Assembly: GCF_026130545.1 (NCBI RefSeq)
Contig: NZ_JAMOIM010000003.1
Location: forward strand, 62,001 to 126,000
Length of the DNA: 64,000 nucleotides
Direction: 5' to 3'
Source: Lichenifustis flavocetrariae
GTDB taxonomy: Bacteria; Pseudomonadota; Alphaproteobacteria; Rhizobiales; Beijerinckiaceae
In this document: positions 1 to 9,229 of the stretch, in pieces
How positions within the stretch are numbered: the first letter of the stretch is position 1
Layout of the letters: every line of letters begins with the position of its first letter
Translations under genes and position numbers: made by a program
The notes under the pieces: model-generated
Database searches by the model: none
What the model was told of the DNA's origin: nothing
The model's input: only the letters and a program-made list of their open reading frames with translations

Positions 1-1
1 T

Positions 2-1591
2 GCCAGCGGCGAGGCACTGAGCGCCGCATCGTGGATCGGGCTCGCGGTAACGGCCGCCCTGGGTCACGCCTGCGGCTTGGGCGCGGCCTGCGTCGTGCTC
101 GTTGCCGTCCCGATCGAAGCGCTGCTTATGGCCGCGCCGTGGGTTGCCACCTGCGCGGTCGCGGCGGCCTTTTCGGCATTGACGGTGCTCCTCTGTCACG
201 CCGGCCTGGTTGGCTCGGCCGCACCGGCGTTCGGCCGCGGCGACGCCGTCCTGATCGTCTTTGCGGCCATCCACATCGCCTCCCTGGTTCTCTGCGGGCG
301 CGCGATCCAGCGCACGCGCGACGATCTCGCGCGGCTCGATGCGCAGCGCTACCGGGTGTTGTCGGAGGCGATCGGCGACCTCGTGTTACGCTTCGATCGC
401 GCCGGCTTCGTCCTGGCAGCCGGTGGGGCATCGGAGCGCAGTTTTGGTATCCCGTCGCGAGACCTGATGGGCCGGGGTTTCTTCGACCGAGTGCATGTCG
501 GGGACAGGCCGGCATTCCTGCAGGCCGTGAGCCAAGCCGCGAACGGCTCCGACAACATCACGATTAATCTTCGCTTCCGCATACAGGCCCTCACAGCACC
601 GAACGGCGATTATGCAGAGCCGGTTTTCGCTTGGGTCGAGGTTCGCACACGGCCTTTTGAGGATGGCAATCCGCTGCCATCCGGACCGGGCGACACCGCG
701 GTCGTGGCCGCCGTGCGCGACATAACGGTTCGGGTTCAGCACGAGGCCGAGATCGAACGCGCCAAGCGCGATGCCGAACAGGCGAATGCCTCGAAGGATC
801 GCTTCATCGCGACCGTCAGCCACGAACTCCGCACGCCGCTGAATGCCATCATCGGTTTCGCCGAGATGCTCGCGAGCCCGACGCTGAGCCCGCAGGACCC
901 GGAGAAGCGCCGCGAATATGCGGAAATCATCGGCACATCCGGGCAGCATCTGCTGGCCGTGGTCAACAGCCTGCTCGATCTGTCGAAACTCGATGCAGGC
1001 AAGTTCGAACTTTGCTGCGAGCCCTTCGACATCGCCGAATTGATCCATGCCTGCTGCGACATGGTCGGCCTGAAAGCCGAACAGAACGGCATTCTGCTGC
1101 GTCACGATGCGGAGAACGGTCTCGAGCCGGTGATCGGCGACAAGCGGGCCTGCAAGCAGATCATTCTGAACCTCCTGTCGAATGCCTTGAAGTTCACCCC
1201 GGCGGGCGGTCGCGTCGCAGTGTCGGCACGGCCGGACGGCAATGCCGTTCTGGTGTCGGTCGTCGATACGGGGATCGGCATGGTCCCGCGCGATCTCGCG
1301 AAGCTCGGCGACCCGTTCTTCCAGGTCCGCGGTGACTACGATCGGCCCTATGAGGGCACCGGACTCGGCCTGTCTGTCGTGAAGGGCCTTGTCGGCCTCC
1401 ACGGGGGCTCGATCACGGTCGAAAGCGCCCCCGGCGAGGGAACGCGCATCGCCGTGCGACTTCCGATCGATGGCCGCCGTGCGCAGCCGCAGCGTCCGCC
1501 GTCGGCCAAGATCGAAGTCATCACCCGTTATCCGCGGTCGGCCTCAGCCGCCCCCGGCCTCGAACCCCAGAAGGTCCAAAAGATTGCGTGA
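2..1591 (+). CDS. PAS-type membrane sensor histidine kinase, 5' end cut by window
   Basis: The frame is open from the first bases of the window, so the true start lies upstream. The visible N-terminus is hydrophobic (several membrane segments up to about base 290). A PAS-like segment follows (RYRVLSEAIGDLVLRFDRAG), then a HisKA dimerisation helix with the phospho-acceptor His in VSHELRTPLNAIIGF. The HATPase domain shows the N box NLLSNALKF, G1 VDTGIGM and G2 GTGLGLSVVKGL. It should autophosphorylate on His and pass phosphate to a response regulator; none is encoded beside it, and the ligand is unknown. The architecture recalls PleC/DivJ-like kinases of alphaproteobacteria, but I cannot assign it to one. 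The next gene starts 11 bp downstream and is probably co-transcribed. Confidence 0.9.
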   Translation, partial: ASGEALSAASWIGLAVTAALGHACGLGAACVVLVAVPIEALLMAAPWVATCAVAAAFSALTVLLCHAGLVGSAAPAFGRGDAVLIVFAAIHIASLVLCGRAIQRTRDDLARLDAQRYRVLSEAIGDLVLRFDRAGFVLAAGGASERSFGIPSRDLMGRGFFDRVHVGDRPAFLQAVSQAANGSDNITINLRFRIQALTAPNGDYAEPVFAWVEVRTRPFEDGNPLPSGPGDTAVVAAVRDITVRVQHEAEIERAKRDAEQANASKDRFIATVSHELRTPLNAIIGFAEMLASPTLSPQDPEKRREYAEIIGTSGQHLLAVVNSLLDLSKLDAGKFELCCEPFDIAELIHACCDMVGLKAEQNGILLRHDAENGLEPVIGDKRACKQIILNLLSNALKFTPAGGRVAVSARPDGNAVLVSVVDTGIGMVPRDLAKLGDPFFQVRGDYDRPYEGTGLGLSVVKGLVGLHGGSITVESAPGEGTRIAVRLPIDGRRAQPQRPPSAKIEVITRYPRSASAAPGLEPQKVQKIA

Positions 1592-1601
1592 GGCGCTTGC
1601 C

Positions 1602-2138
1602 ATGGCGGGACGGTCCAGCCGAACGATCCCGGGATCCACTCCGGCTTCCACCCGCAAGGGCAAGCCTTCGGCTGCGGCGCGCAAGGTCGCCAAACCCTCC
1701 GTCCTAGGTCGGGTTTTCGCCCGCCCGGGGGTGATCGTGGCGGGCGCGGCCTTCGCGGCCATCATGACAGGCATCGTCGCCAACGCTCTGGTGTTTCAGA
1801 AGGGGCATCATCCGTCGCCGCTCTTCGGCCAGGGCGTCACCGAAACGCTCGGCGGCGAGCCCGCGCGGGCGATCGCGCCGACCCCGGCACCGGTTCCTGT
1901 CTCGCGTCAGGTTCTCGAAGACCCGACGCCGGCCCCGGCCGTTGACGAAACCCCTGCCCCGGCACCGAAAGCTGGCGCGCCCGCGCCGGCATCACCAACC
2001 CGCGCGGCCTCGAAGCCTGTCACGCGCCCAGCGGCCCCGCAGGCGCATGCGGCGCCTCCTCACAAAACGGCACCGACGCCGGTCCACCGAGATCTGATCG
2101 GGCAGCTCTTGAACAAGCAGGATCAAAAAAACCCGTAG
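1602..2138 (+). CDS. Pro/Ala-rich single-pass membrane protein, possibly truncated peptidoglycan-binding homologue
   Basis: The ATG is 11 bp after the kinase stop. The 178-residue protein has a basic N-terminus, one membrane helix (about residues 43-65, VIVAGAAFAAIMTGIVANAL), then a long Pro/Ala linker ending in DLIGQLLNK. This layout fits a protein anchored in the inner membrane with its tail in the periplasm. From memory, the gene after this kinase in related Hyphomicrobiales often has the same membrane segment and linker followed by a peptidoglycan-binding domain. Here the protein stops before any such domain, and only 25 bp separate it from the next gene. Function is unknown; operon membership with the kinase is inferred from spacing. 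Confidence 0.65.
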   Translation: MAGRSSRTIPGSTPASTRKGKPSAAARKVAKPSVLGRVFARPGVIVAGAAFAAIMTGIVANALVFQKGHHPSPLFGQGVTETLGGEPARAIAPTPAPVPVSRQVLEDPTPAPAVDETPAPAPKAGAPAPASPTRAASKPVTRPAAPQAHAAPPHKTAPTPVHRDLIGQLLNKQDQKNP

Positions 2139-2155
2139 GAGCCGCGGCCTACGGG
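2132..2155. terminator. stem-loop between convergent genes
   Basis: An 8-bp perfect inverted repeat (CCCGTAGG / CCTACGGG) with an 8-nt loop overlaps the stop of the upstream plus-strand gene and lies just before the end of ppx on the other strand. No T tract follows, so it may act as a bidirectional, non-canonical terminator. Confidence 0.45.
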
Positions 2156-2163
2156 CCAATCCG

Positions 2164-3714
2164 TCAGTCCTGTTCAGCCAGCGTTTCGATTGTGAACCGC
2201 TTGATGCCGATCGCGTTGGCGAGCAGCTTCATCCGGTCCATCACGGCCTCGCTGTCAGGCACACGGGCGGCATCCCCGACTTGGAGATGCACGCAATCGG
2301 CATCGATCCGCAACCTCGAGCCGGCAAGGACTTTCGGCATGCCGGCCGACAGCCTGTAGGCCAGCGTGAGGGCGCGGCCGAGCACTTGTGTACGCTTCCG
2401 GCCGGCTTTCGACAGAAGCCTGTTCGCGGGGCGGAGATAGGGGGCGTCGGCCCGGCCGCCATAGCGGGCATGGATGGCGCTCGCAAGGAACACCCGCTCG
2501 GCATGGTCGATGCCGATGAAGGGAAAATGCAGCAGGCGCCGAAAACTTTCCTCCGCCCGCACGTCCGGGTGATCGCGCCACGCATGATCGGACAGCGCGC
2601 AGACCGCCACGCGCAGCCGCGTGTCGCCCAGCGTTTCGTCTGGAAAGAGCCCGGCAGTCCAGCGCACGAGCTCAGCCGCGAAGCCCGGCACGCGGGCGAG
2701 CGGCAGTCCGATCAACTGAGCACCTTCGATCAACGGGTCCAGAGACCGTTCCCGTTCGCTCAATTGCGAATAGAGCCAGCCTTCCCGCAGTCCGAGTGCG
2801 GAAAACGTGACGATGTCGGGATCCAGGCGTTTGAGGACCCGATCGAGCAGCAAAGCTGCGGCCGGCACGGTCCTGACACGCCGCGTCGGCATGCCGGGCA
2901 GTGCGGCCAGTTGGTCCGGCGACATCCGATAGAGTTGCCGCGCGAAGTCGCGCAGCTCGTCCGGCGCCACCGTATAGCCGTGCACGACATGAATTGGCGC
3001 GCCCACACTCATCATGTGTACGCGCGCCAGGGCGCGCCAGCCGCCGCCGACCGGATAGAAGGTGGGCTTCGTCAAGGACGGTGGCAGTTCCGTCTTCAGC
3101 ATCGCGTCGATACGTGACTTGGCTGCGCCCAAGCCCTCGGCGAGCAGCGCCTCGACCGGCAGAGCGCCGAGCGGGAGGCTGACCCAGCGGTCCCCCACCG
3201 TATCGTCGAGCGCTTCGGCGACTTCGAGGCTGCCGCCCCCCATATCGCCCACAAGACCGACGGGCCTGAAGAAACCCGAGACAACCCCGAGCGCCGCGAA
3301 ACGTGCCTCCTCGGCTCCGCTGAGGACACGGATCTTCAAGCCGGTTTCGGCCTCGATCAGCCGAACGAGCTCAGGCCCGTTGGTGGCGCGCCGGATCGCC
3401 TCGGTCGCGATCACATCGGTGCGCGACACCCCCATGGCGTCGGCGATGGCGCGGAAGCGGCGGAGCGCTTCGACGGTGCGCCCAAAATTCTCGGGCGCGA
3501 TCGCGCCGGTTTGCGCAAGCCCTTCCCCGAGGCGACACAGCGACTTTTCGTTGAAGCGCGGCAGCGGCGCCCGACCCAATTGGTCGTAGACGACAAGGCG
3601 CACTGAATTCGAGCCGATATCGATGATCGCGTAGTGGTTTTGCTGAGAACGACCTGCCGTGACCGGACCGAAGCCGACCGGACGGATGACGGCGTCCTTG
3701 CGCGATTTCCCCAT
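2164..3714 (-). CDS. ppx: Ppx/GppA family exopolyphosphatase
   Basis: Predicted to hydrolyse inorganic polyphosphate and/or pppGpp in the cytoplasm. The N-terminus carries the ASKHA phosphate-1 motif IDIGSNSVRLVVYD, later GDMGGGSLEV (phosphate-2), and a C-terminal HD-like helical domain. At 516 residues it matches the long form common in alphaproteobacteria. The frame is open a further 37 codons upstream, but MGKSRKDAV at 3714 is the first start that leads directly into the ASKHA domain without an odd extension. It is convergent with the upstream plus-strand gene. In many alphaproteobacteria ppx sits near rRNA methyltransferase rlmE or polyphosphate kinase; neither is here. Confidence 0.9.
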   Translation of the reverse strand: MGKSRKDAVIRPVGFGPVTAGRSQQNHYAIIDIGSNSVRLVVYDQLGRAPLPRFNEKSLCRLGEGLAQTGAIAPENFGRTVEALRRFRAIADAMGVSRTDVIATEAIRRATNGPELVRLIEAETGLKIRVLSGAEEARFAALGVVSGFFRPVGLVGDMGGGSLEVAEALDDTVGDRWVSLPLGALPVEALLAEGLGAAKSRIDAMLKTELPPSLTKPTFYPVGGGWRALARVHMMSVGAPIHVVHGYTVAPDELRDFARQLYRMSPDQLAALPGMPTRRVRTVPAAALLLDRVLKRLDPDIVTFSALGLREGWLYSQLSERERSLDPLIEGAQLIGLPLARVPGFAAELVRWTAGLFPDETLGDTRLRVAVCALSDHAWRDHPDVRAEESFRRLLHFPFIGIDHAERVFLASAIHARYGGRADAPYLRPANRLLSKAGRKRTQVLGRALTLAYRLSAGMPKVLAGSRLRIDADCVHLQVGDAARVPDSEAVMDRMKLLANAIGIKRFTIETLAEQD

Positions 3715-3845
3715 GAGACTCAACGCATCCTCCAAGCGACACGGCGTAACTTGACCCGCGACAGCAGTTGGTTTTCTCAAGAGGCGATCATCCGCGAAGC
3801 CGATAGGCTTGGCCAGTCTTCTCACCTAACCCCGAGGTTCCGTCC

Positions 3846-4367
3846 GTGCCGCACAGTCCCGAAGACCTCTTCGCCCATCTGGATCAGCTCGGAATTGTGA
3901 CGCAGACCACCGACCATGCGCCCGTCTTCACCGTCGAGGAGTCGCGCGAATTGCAGGAGCGTACAGCGGGCGCCCATACCAAGAACCTGTTCCTGCGCGA
4001 CAATAAGAAGACCTATTTCCTGGTCACGGTCGAGCAGGACAGAACCATCGACCTGAAGCGCTTGCGGAGCCTGATCGGCGCCAGGGGCGGACTTTCCTTC
4101 GCGTCTCCCGAAGCCTTGTTCGAGCACCTCGGCGTCCGTCCGGGGTCGGTGTCGCCTTTCGCGGCTCTCAACGACGAAGCGGGCCTCGTGAAGGTCTACC
4201 TCGACGAGGCCCTGATCGAGGCACCCCTCGTGAATTGTCATCCGCTGGTCAATACGAAGACGACGTCGATCGCCCCGAGCGACCTGCGTCGGTTCCTCGC
4301 TTCGACCGGCCACGACGTCGCCCTGCTTTCCCTCGCGGACGAGGCGATCGATCAGGCGCTCGCCTGA
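3846..4367 (+). CDS. ProXp-ala/YbaK-type aminoacyl-tRNA deacylase
   Basis: A 173-residue single-domain protein of the YbaK/ProX family, which hydrolyses misacylated tRNA (typically Ala-tRNA-Pro) in trans. The conserved segment HTKNLFLRDNKKTYFLV holds the family lysine (K in TKNLFL) that fixes the tRNA end. SVSPFAALND and HPLVNTKTTSI match the end of the domain. The start is GTG; no ATG is available before the conserved region. It is divergent from ppx. Its last 16 bp overlap the end of the convergent aldo/keto reductase gene. Substrate is inferred from the family only. Confidence 0.85.
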   Translation: MPHSPEDLFAHLDQLGIVTQTTDHAPVFTVEESRELQERTAGAHTKNLFLRDNKKTYFLVTVEQDRTIDLKRLRSLIGARGGLSFASPEALFEHLGVRPGSVSPFAALNDEAGLVKVYLDEALIEAPLVNCHPLVNTKTTSIAPSDLRRFLASTGHDVALLSLADEAIDQALA

Positions 4368-5302
4368 TCGAGGACCTTGATGGCCTCGGGCGAGAGCTTC
4401 AGGTGTGCGGCCTTGACGAGGCTGTCGAGCTGCGCGCGGCTGGTGGCGCTCGCGATCGGCGCCGTCACGCCCTCACGGGCCATCAGCCATGCCAGCGCCA
4501 CCTCGGCGGGCTTGGCGCTGATCCCGGACGCCACTTGGTCGAGCGCCGCGAGGATTCGAAGTCCCCGGTCGTCGAGATATTTGGCCACGCGGTCGCCGCG
4601 CTGGCTCTGCCCGAGATCCGCCTTCGAGCGATACTTGCCCGAAAGAAATCCTGAGGCGAGACTGAAATAGGTGATGACGCCGAGACCTTCGCGCATGGCG
4701 AGGTCTCGCAGCGGCCCGTCGTAGCTCGCGCGATCATAGAGGTTGTACTCGGGCTGCAGCGTCTCGTAGCGGGGCAGACCCTTCTGCTTCGCAACCGTCA
4801 GCGATTGGCCGAGTTGATCCGCATTCAGGTTCGAGGTGCCAATGGCTCGCACCTTGCCGGCCTGGATCAGTTTGGCGTAGGCCCCAAGTGTCTCCTCGTA
4901 GGGGGTGTCGGTGTCGGGCCAGTGCGATTGATAGAGGTCGATCACATCTGTCTGCAGCCGCCGCAACGAGTCCTCGACCGCGGTGGCGATCCAGCGCGAC
5001 GAGAGACCCTTTTTGCCAGGCCCCATCTCGGATCCGACCTTGGTGAGGATCAGAACCTTCTCGCGCTTGGCCGGATTGGCCTTCAACCAGCGGCCGATCA
5101 CGCTCTCCGATTCGCCACCTGAATTGCCCGGCGCCCAGGCGGAATACACGTCCGCCGTGTCGATCGCGTTGAACCCCGCATCCACGAAAGCATCGAGCAG
5201 GGCGAAGCTCGTCGGCTCATCCGCTGTCCAGCCGAACACATTGCCACCGAAGACCAGCGGCGCGATCGTCAAACCCGAACGTCCAAGAGGGCGCATATCC
5301 AT
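4352..5302 (-). CDS. aldo/keto reductase
   Basis: NADPH-dependent reductase of the AKR superfamily (YajO/Tas-like branch), a TIM barrel of 316 residues. The catalytic tetrad is visible: Asp and Tyr in AIDTADVYSAW, Lys in LILTKVGSEMG, His in YQSHWPD. The cofactor-binding end (APIASATSRAQLDSL) is also present. The open frame runs upstream to 5383, but ATG at 5302 (MDMRPLGRSGL) has GGAG 6 nt upstream and gives the usual N-terminus. The physiological carbonyl substrate cannot be read from the sequence. Confidence 0.9.
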   Translation of the reverse strand: MDMRPLGRSGLTIAPLVFGGNVFGWTADEPTSFALLDAFVDAGFNAIDTADVYSAWAPGNSGGESESVIGRWLKANPAKREKVLILTKVGSEMGPGKKGLSSRWIATAVEDSLRRLQTDVIDLYQSHWPDTDTPYEETLGAYAKLIQAGKVRAIGTSNLNADQLGQSLTVAKQKGLPRYETLQPEYNLYDRASYDGPLRDLAMREGLGVITYFSLASGFLSGKYRSKADLGQSQRGDRVAKYLDDRGLRILAALDQVASGISAKPAEVALAWLMAREGVTAPIASATSRAQLDSLVKAAHLKLSPEAIKVLDQASA

Positions 5303-5441
5303 CGAAAGCTCCAGCTTCGGATGCTGCACGACAGGTATCGAAGCCGGCATGAATGATGCGCGCCCCTCCTGGTCAGCTCCCATGCAAAACTGGGAGACCC
5401 GATCGCGAGTTCAATACCGATGGGACCGGCCGCGGAGAATG

Positions 5442-6947
5442 CTAGCCAACCGCCCCGACCGCGATGTCCCCCGCCGACAGGAACGACGGGGACGAAGCGC
5501 CATTGAAGCGGATAGCGTCATCGATCGCCTTATCGCTATTTTCATCCGCAAACAGGTAGCCATTGGTGCCGTCGGTCACGAAAGCATAGGCATCCCCCCC
5601 ATTGACCAGCGTTTGCGCTGCCGCCTGAATGCCGGCAAAATCGGCTGACAAGACCGATGTCGTGCCGAAATTCTGTGCCGTCGCTGCGGGCCCCTGTGTC
5701 ATGACAACCCGATCCGAACCAGTCTTGAAGTCGGCGATGGTATCTCCCGTGCCGACGCCGCTCTGGAAGTCGGTATCACCCCGAGCGAACACAAAGGTGT
5801 TGGACCCCTCATTGCCGAACAGCAGGTCATCGCCCTCATTGCCGAAGAGGATGTCATTGCCTTGACCGCCGAAGATCGTGTCGTTTCCCTGGCCGCCGTA
5901 GATAATGTCCTGTCCCTGGTTGCCCAGGATGAGATCGTTCCCTTGGTTTCCGAGCAATTGGTCGTTGCCGAAACCGCCAATCACGCTGTCGGCGCCCCCT
6001 CCGGCCATCACGGTGTCGTCGCCGCCATTGCCGAAAATCAGGTCCCGACCGGAACCCGCTAGGATACGATCGGCGCCATCGGTCGAGTCCCGGCCGCCCA
6101 CCAGGGTACTATCGCCGTTGCCTGACTGAATCGTGTCATTACCCTCGTTGCCGAATAGGAGATTGTTGCCGTCGCCTGCGACGAGGCTGTCGTTGCCCTG
6201 ACCGCCGGAGAGAGTGTTGGGGCCGATGCCAGCCACGATCGTGTCGTCGCCGCCTTCGCCCGCGAAGCTGTTGTCGGCGCTACCAAGGGTGATGTGATCG
6301 CTCCGATCCGTCGCGATCGGCATCCCGACATCCTGCAGGATGCCGAGGTCGATATCGCCGATCGTCCGACGCGTGCCCGGCGGGATCGAAGGATACATCA
6401 GATCGTTGTTCACTTCGACGTGCGAAACACTGGAGTCGAGAGGTACGGGACCACCATAGGCGGCTTGCGCATTGGTGCCCGAAAAATAGGGCTGTCCGCC
6501 AACATTGGTGACGAACTGACCATAGCTCGATGTCGCAACGTCGAGGATGCCGAGTCCATGCCCAATCTCGTGCTCGAAGACGCTGACCGCGTCGAGCTGG
6601 GATGATGGCACGTGTCCGTTCAACCCCGGATCGTAGAACAATTGGTTCACGTATGTGGGGCTGAGCGTTACATTGATATCCGGCGACAATCCATTCGGAT
6701 CATTGCCGGTTTCGATCTTGTCGACGGCAACGGGATCGTAGAGTCCGGCGGCATTTCGATAGAAAGTCGACCCGCCAGTCGCGATCGCATTCCCCACATC
6801 GCCGATTGTGATCGACACGGTAATATTCGCGGAACTCTGGATGAAGGGTGCCCAGCTGTTGCAGGCCGTCTGCAGACTTTGCAGGATCATGTCGGCGCTG
6901 CTACCGGCAGCGGCGGCGTTGGTCCAGGAGGTCGAGAACGTCGTCAT
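5442..6947 (-). CDS. secreted RTX-repeat zinc metallopeptidase
   Basis: A 501-residue protein without a Sec signal peptide. Residues 1-210 form a metzincin-like domain with HEIGHGLGILD (His126, Glu127, His130, possible third ligand Asp136) and a Met-turn-like NDLMYPSIPP near 184. About residues 225-385 are repeats of the GGxGNDxxxG type, which bind calcium and fold outside the cell. The last about 110 residues resemble the serralysin C-terminal domain with a terminal secretion signal (SFLSAGDIAVGAVG). This layout predicts type I secretion by an ABC/MFP/TolC exporter; no exporter gene is nearby. It is monocistronic by spacing. HExxHxxGxxD rather than the serralysin HExxHxxGxxH sets it apart. 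Substrate unknown. Confidence 0.85.
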   Translation of the reverse strand: MTTFSTSWTNAAAAGSSADMILQSLQTACNSWAPFIQSSANITVSITIGDVGNAIATGGSTFYRNAAGLYDPVAVDKIETGNDPNGLSPDINVTLSPTYVNQLFYDPGLNGHVPSSQLDAVSVFEHEIGHGLGILDVATSSYGQFVTNVGGQPYFSGTNAQAAYGGPVPLDSSVSHVEVNNDLMYPSIPPGTRRTIGDIDLGILQDVGMPIATDRSDHITLGSADNSFAGEGGDDTIVAGIGPNTLSGGQGNDSLVAGDGNNLLFGNEGNDTIQSGNGDSTLVGGRDSTDGADRILAGSGRDLIFGNGGDDTVMAGGGADSVIGGFGNDQLLGNQGNDLILGNQGQDIIYGGQGNDTIFGGQGNDILFGNEGDDLLFGNEGSNTFVFARGDTDFQSGVGTGDTIADFKTGSDRVVMTQGPAATAQNFGTTSVLSADFAGIQAAAQTLVNGGDAYAFVTDGTNGYLFADENSDKAIDDAIRFNGASSPSFLSAGDIAVGAVG

Positions 6948-7056
6948 TGTGGCTTCGCGAGTTCACTACGTCCGATCAATGTAGCGAGACGGCGTTAATC
7001 TCCCGTGGCGTATCCCGCCCGGAAAAGAACCGATAAAAATTCGATAGGAATGTCTC

Positions 7057-8655
7057 TTACCGCTGCAGCCCGCCGAGCACGCCGCGCATGATCTCGCGTG
7101 CCACCTGGGTGCCGACGGAGCGCGCCGCGGATTGCACGGCCGAGCGCACGATGAGCTGGCCGGTCGACATCCGCCCACGGCTCGTCGCGCCGCTGTTCCA
7201 AGCTCGGCCGAGTGCCGCCCCAAGCCCGTTGAGAAACCCGCCGCTCTGGCCTTGGCTGGACCCCTGACCGGCGGGTGCCGAAGCGGTTTGCCCCCAGGGG
7301 TTGCTTCCTGTGTTCCCCCAAGGGGAACTCCCAGGCTGCGACGGGGGCGGCGTCGCCGTGCCGATGGTCCGGCTGTTGAGGATCTCGAAAGCCGATTCGC
7401 GGTCGATCGCCGTATCGTATTTGCCGTAGAGCGGGCCGGCCGTGATCACGGCCTGGCGCTCGTCGGGCGTGATCGGTCCGACGCGCGAGGAGGGCGGCGC
7501 GATCAGCGTCCTGGCGACCGGCTCCGGCGTACCATCGTCCTGCAACATCGACACGAGGGCCTCGCCGACGCCAAGCTGCGTGATGACCTCGGCCGCATCG
7601 AAGGCGGGGTTGCGCCGGAACGTGTCGGCCGCCGATTTTACGGCCTTCTGGTCGCGCGGCGTAAAAGCCCGAAGCGCATGTTGTGCCCGGTTGCTGAGCT
7701 GCCCCAAAACCTGGTCGGGAACGTCGAGAGGATTCTGCGTGATGAAGTAGATTCCCACGCCCTTCGAGCGGATGAGCCGCACCACTTGCTCGATCGCCTG
7801 CAAGAGATTGGGCGGCGCGTTGTCGAACAGCAGGTGAGCTTCGTCGAAGAAGAACACAAGCTTCGGCTTCTCGGGGTCGCCCACCTCCGGCAGGGTCTCG
7901 AACAGTTCGGACAGAAGCCACAGCAGGAAGGTCGCGTATAGCAGCGGCTTTCGCATCAGCGCGTCGGCCGCCAGAATGTTGACCATGCCGCGTCCGTCGC
8001 GGTCGGTCGCCATGAAATCCGTGATGTCGAGCGCCGGCTCGCCCAGGAAATTCGCGGCACCTTGCGATTCCAGCACGAGGAGTTGGCGCTGGATCGTGCC
8101 GACGCTCGCGCTCGCCACATTGCCGTAGCGGGTGGTCAATTCAGATGCGTGGTCGGCCACGAACTGCAGGATCGCGCGCAAATCCTTGAGATCGAGCAGC
8201 AGCAGCTTCTGCTCGTCGGCCACCCGGAACGCGATGGTGAGAACGCCCTGTTGGGTCTCGTTCAGCCCCAGCATCCGGCCCACGAGCAGCGGACCCATTT
8301 CGGCGATAGTGGCCCGCAATGGGTGTCCGGCCTGCCCGAACACGTCCCAGAAGACGACGGGAAAACGGTCGGGCGCATAGGGGACGCCGATCGCATCGGC
8401 CCGTTTGGTGAAGGCCGCCTTGCTGTCCCCCGCCATGGCGAGGCCGGCCAGATCCCCTTTCACGTCGGAGAGAAACACCGGCACGCCGGCGTTCGAGAAC
8501 CCCTCGGCCAATTTCTGCAGGGTGACGGTCTTGCCCGTCCCGGTCGCGCCAGCGATCAGTCCATGCCGGTTGCCGAACCCGAGCAGGAGATGCTCGTAGT
8601 GATCGCTCTTGCCGACCAAAATGGTGCCGGGTGGCTGGCTCGCATCGGCGATCAT
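7057..8655 (-). CDS. HerA-like ATPase (DUF853/YjgR family)
   Basis: A 532-residue cytoplasmic P-loop ATPase of the FtsK/HerA superfamily. Walker A is GATGTGKT (residues 36-43) and Walker B is [12 protein letters not shown] (about 262-273). The [14 protein letters not shown] segment following Walker B carries the sensor glutamine. The C-terminal 100 residues are Gly/Ser/Gln-rich and end in a helix ([13 protein letters not shown]), as in the YjgR family. A strong RBS, GAGGAG, precedes the ATG. Family members are hexameric DNA or protein translocases of unknown biological role; no NurA nuclease partner is beside it. Confidence 0.88.
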   Translation of the reverse strand: MIADASQPPGTILVGKSDHYEHLLLGFGNRHGLIAGATGTGKTVTLQKLAEGFSNAGVPVFLSDVKGDLAGLAMAGDSKAAFTKRADAIGVPYAPDRFPVVFWDVFGQAGHPLRATIAEMGPLLVGRMLGLNETQQGVLTIAFRVADEQKLLLLDLKDLRAILQFVADHASELTTRYGNVASASVGTIQRQLLVLESQGAANFLGEPALDITDFMATDRDGRGMVNILAADALMRKPLLYATFLLWLLSELFETLPEVGDPEKPKLVFFFDEAHLLFDNAPPNLLQAIEQVVRLIRSKGVGIYFITQNPLDVPDQVLGQLSNRAQHALRAFTPRDQKAVKSAADTFRRNPAFDAAEVITQLGVGEALVSMLQDDGTPEPVARTLIAPPSSRVGPITPDERQAVITAGPLYGKYDTAIDRESAFEILNSRTIGTATPPPSQPGSSPWGNTGSNPWGQTASAPAGQGSSQGQSGGFLNGLGAALGRAWNSGATSRGRMSTGQLIVRSAVQSAARSVGTQVAREIMRGVLGGLQR

Positions 8656-8756
8656 CGGCGCTCCTCGTCGGTTCGGCCGAAATCCGATATAGGACGTTCA
8701 GAGTTTTATTGCCATGGCCCTTGCGACGCGCCCGGCGCCGCCCGAGGTTCTGCAAC

Positions 8757-8782
8757 GACCATCACTTGGGACCATCACTTGG
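8757..8782 (+). repeat. perfect tandem duplication of 13 bp
   Basis: GACCATCACTTGG occurs twice in immediate succession just before the GGAGGGG ribosome-binding site of the DUF2267-like gene, in its 5' leader. It looks like a slipped-strand duplication; copy number could vary and shift promoter-RBS spacing. Confidence 0.7.
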
Positions 8783-8790
8783 AGGGGATC

Positions 8791-9177
8791 ATGGACGAGC
8801 TCGTGGAACGCGTGAGCACATCGGCCGGCATCGAACCCGAAGCGGCCCAGAAGGCCATCGGGCTAATCCTGAATTTCCTGTTGAAGGAAGGGCCGGAGGA
8901 CCAGGTCAATACGGTGATCGACGTCATTCCGGGAGCCCGCGCCGCCATGTCGGGCGCCGCGGTCGAGGAGGACGAGGGCAGTGTGCTCAACGGCTTGACG
9001 GGGGGCCATGGTGGCGGCCTCATGGGACTTGCGGGCCAGCTGAGTGGGCTCGGCCTGAGCATGGGCGAAATGCAGACCATCGGCCGCGAAGTGCTGGGTT
9101 ACGCGCGCGAGAAGGCCGGCGAAGACACGGTTGGGGAGATCGCAGGCGCGATCCCGGGCATGCATCAGTTGATGTGA
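8791..9177 (+). CDS. DUF2267-like small acidic protein
   Basis: A 128-residue protein starting at ATG 8791, preceded by the strong ribosome-binding site GGAGGGG. MDELVERVSTSAGIEPE followed by a long helix (KAIGLILNFLLKEGPED) matches the DUF2267 style of helical bundle. The middle is Gly-rich (GGHGGGLMGLAGQLSGLG), and the C-terminus is again helical. The open frame extends far upstream to 8062, but that part lies opposite the HerA-like gene and is not coding. Function unknown; it is divergent from the ATPase gene. Confidence 0.75.
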   Translation: MDELVERVSTSAGIEPEAAQKAIGLILNFLLKEGPEDQVNTVIDVIPGARAAMSGAAVEEDEGSVLNGLTGGHGGGLMGLAGQLSGLGLSMGEMQTIGREVLGYAREKAGEDTVGEIAGAIPGMHQLM

Positions 9178-9191
9178 CGCGGCGAAGCCAA

Positions 9192-9206
9192 GTCGTCCTG
9201 GACGAC
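9192..9206. terminator. weak palindrome between convergent genes
   Basis: GTCGTCC-T-GGACGAC is a 7-bp inverted repeat (physically a shorter stem, as the loop is one base) in the 52-bp gap between the DUF2267-like gene and the convergent hydrolase. No T tract is present; terminator function is only a possibility. Confidence 0.25.
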
Positions 9207-9229
9207 CGTCAGGACTGATCTTCCTCGCC

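Noticed and set aside
5795-6275. Repetitive DNA that might be taken for a repeat array or CRISPR
   Set aside because: The periodicity is 27 bp coding for RTX nonapeptides in one open frame; there are no spacers or constant repeats.
8062-8790. Upstream extension of the DUF2267-like reading frame
   Set aside because: It lies opposite the HerA-like ATPase, which has clear Walker motifs, and a strong RBS precedes ATG 8791.
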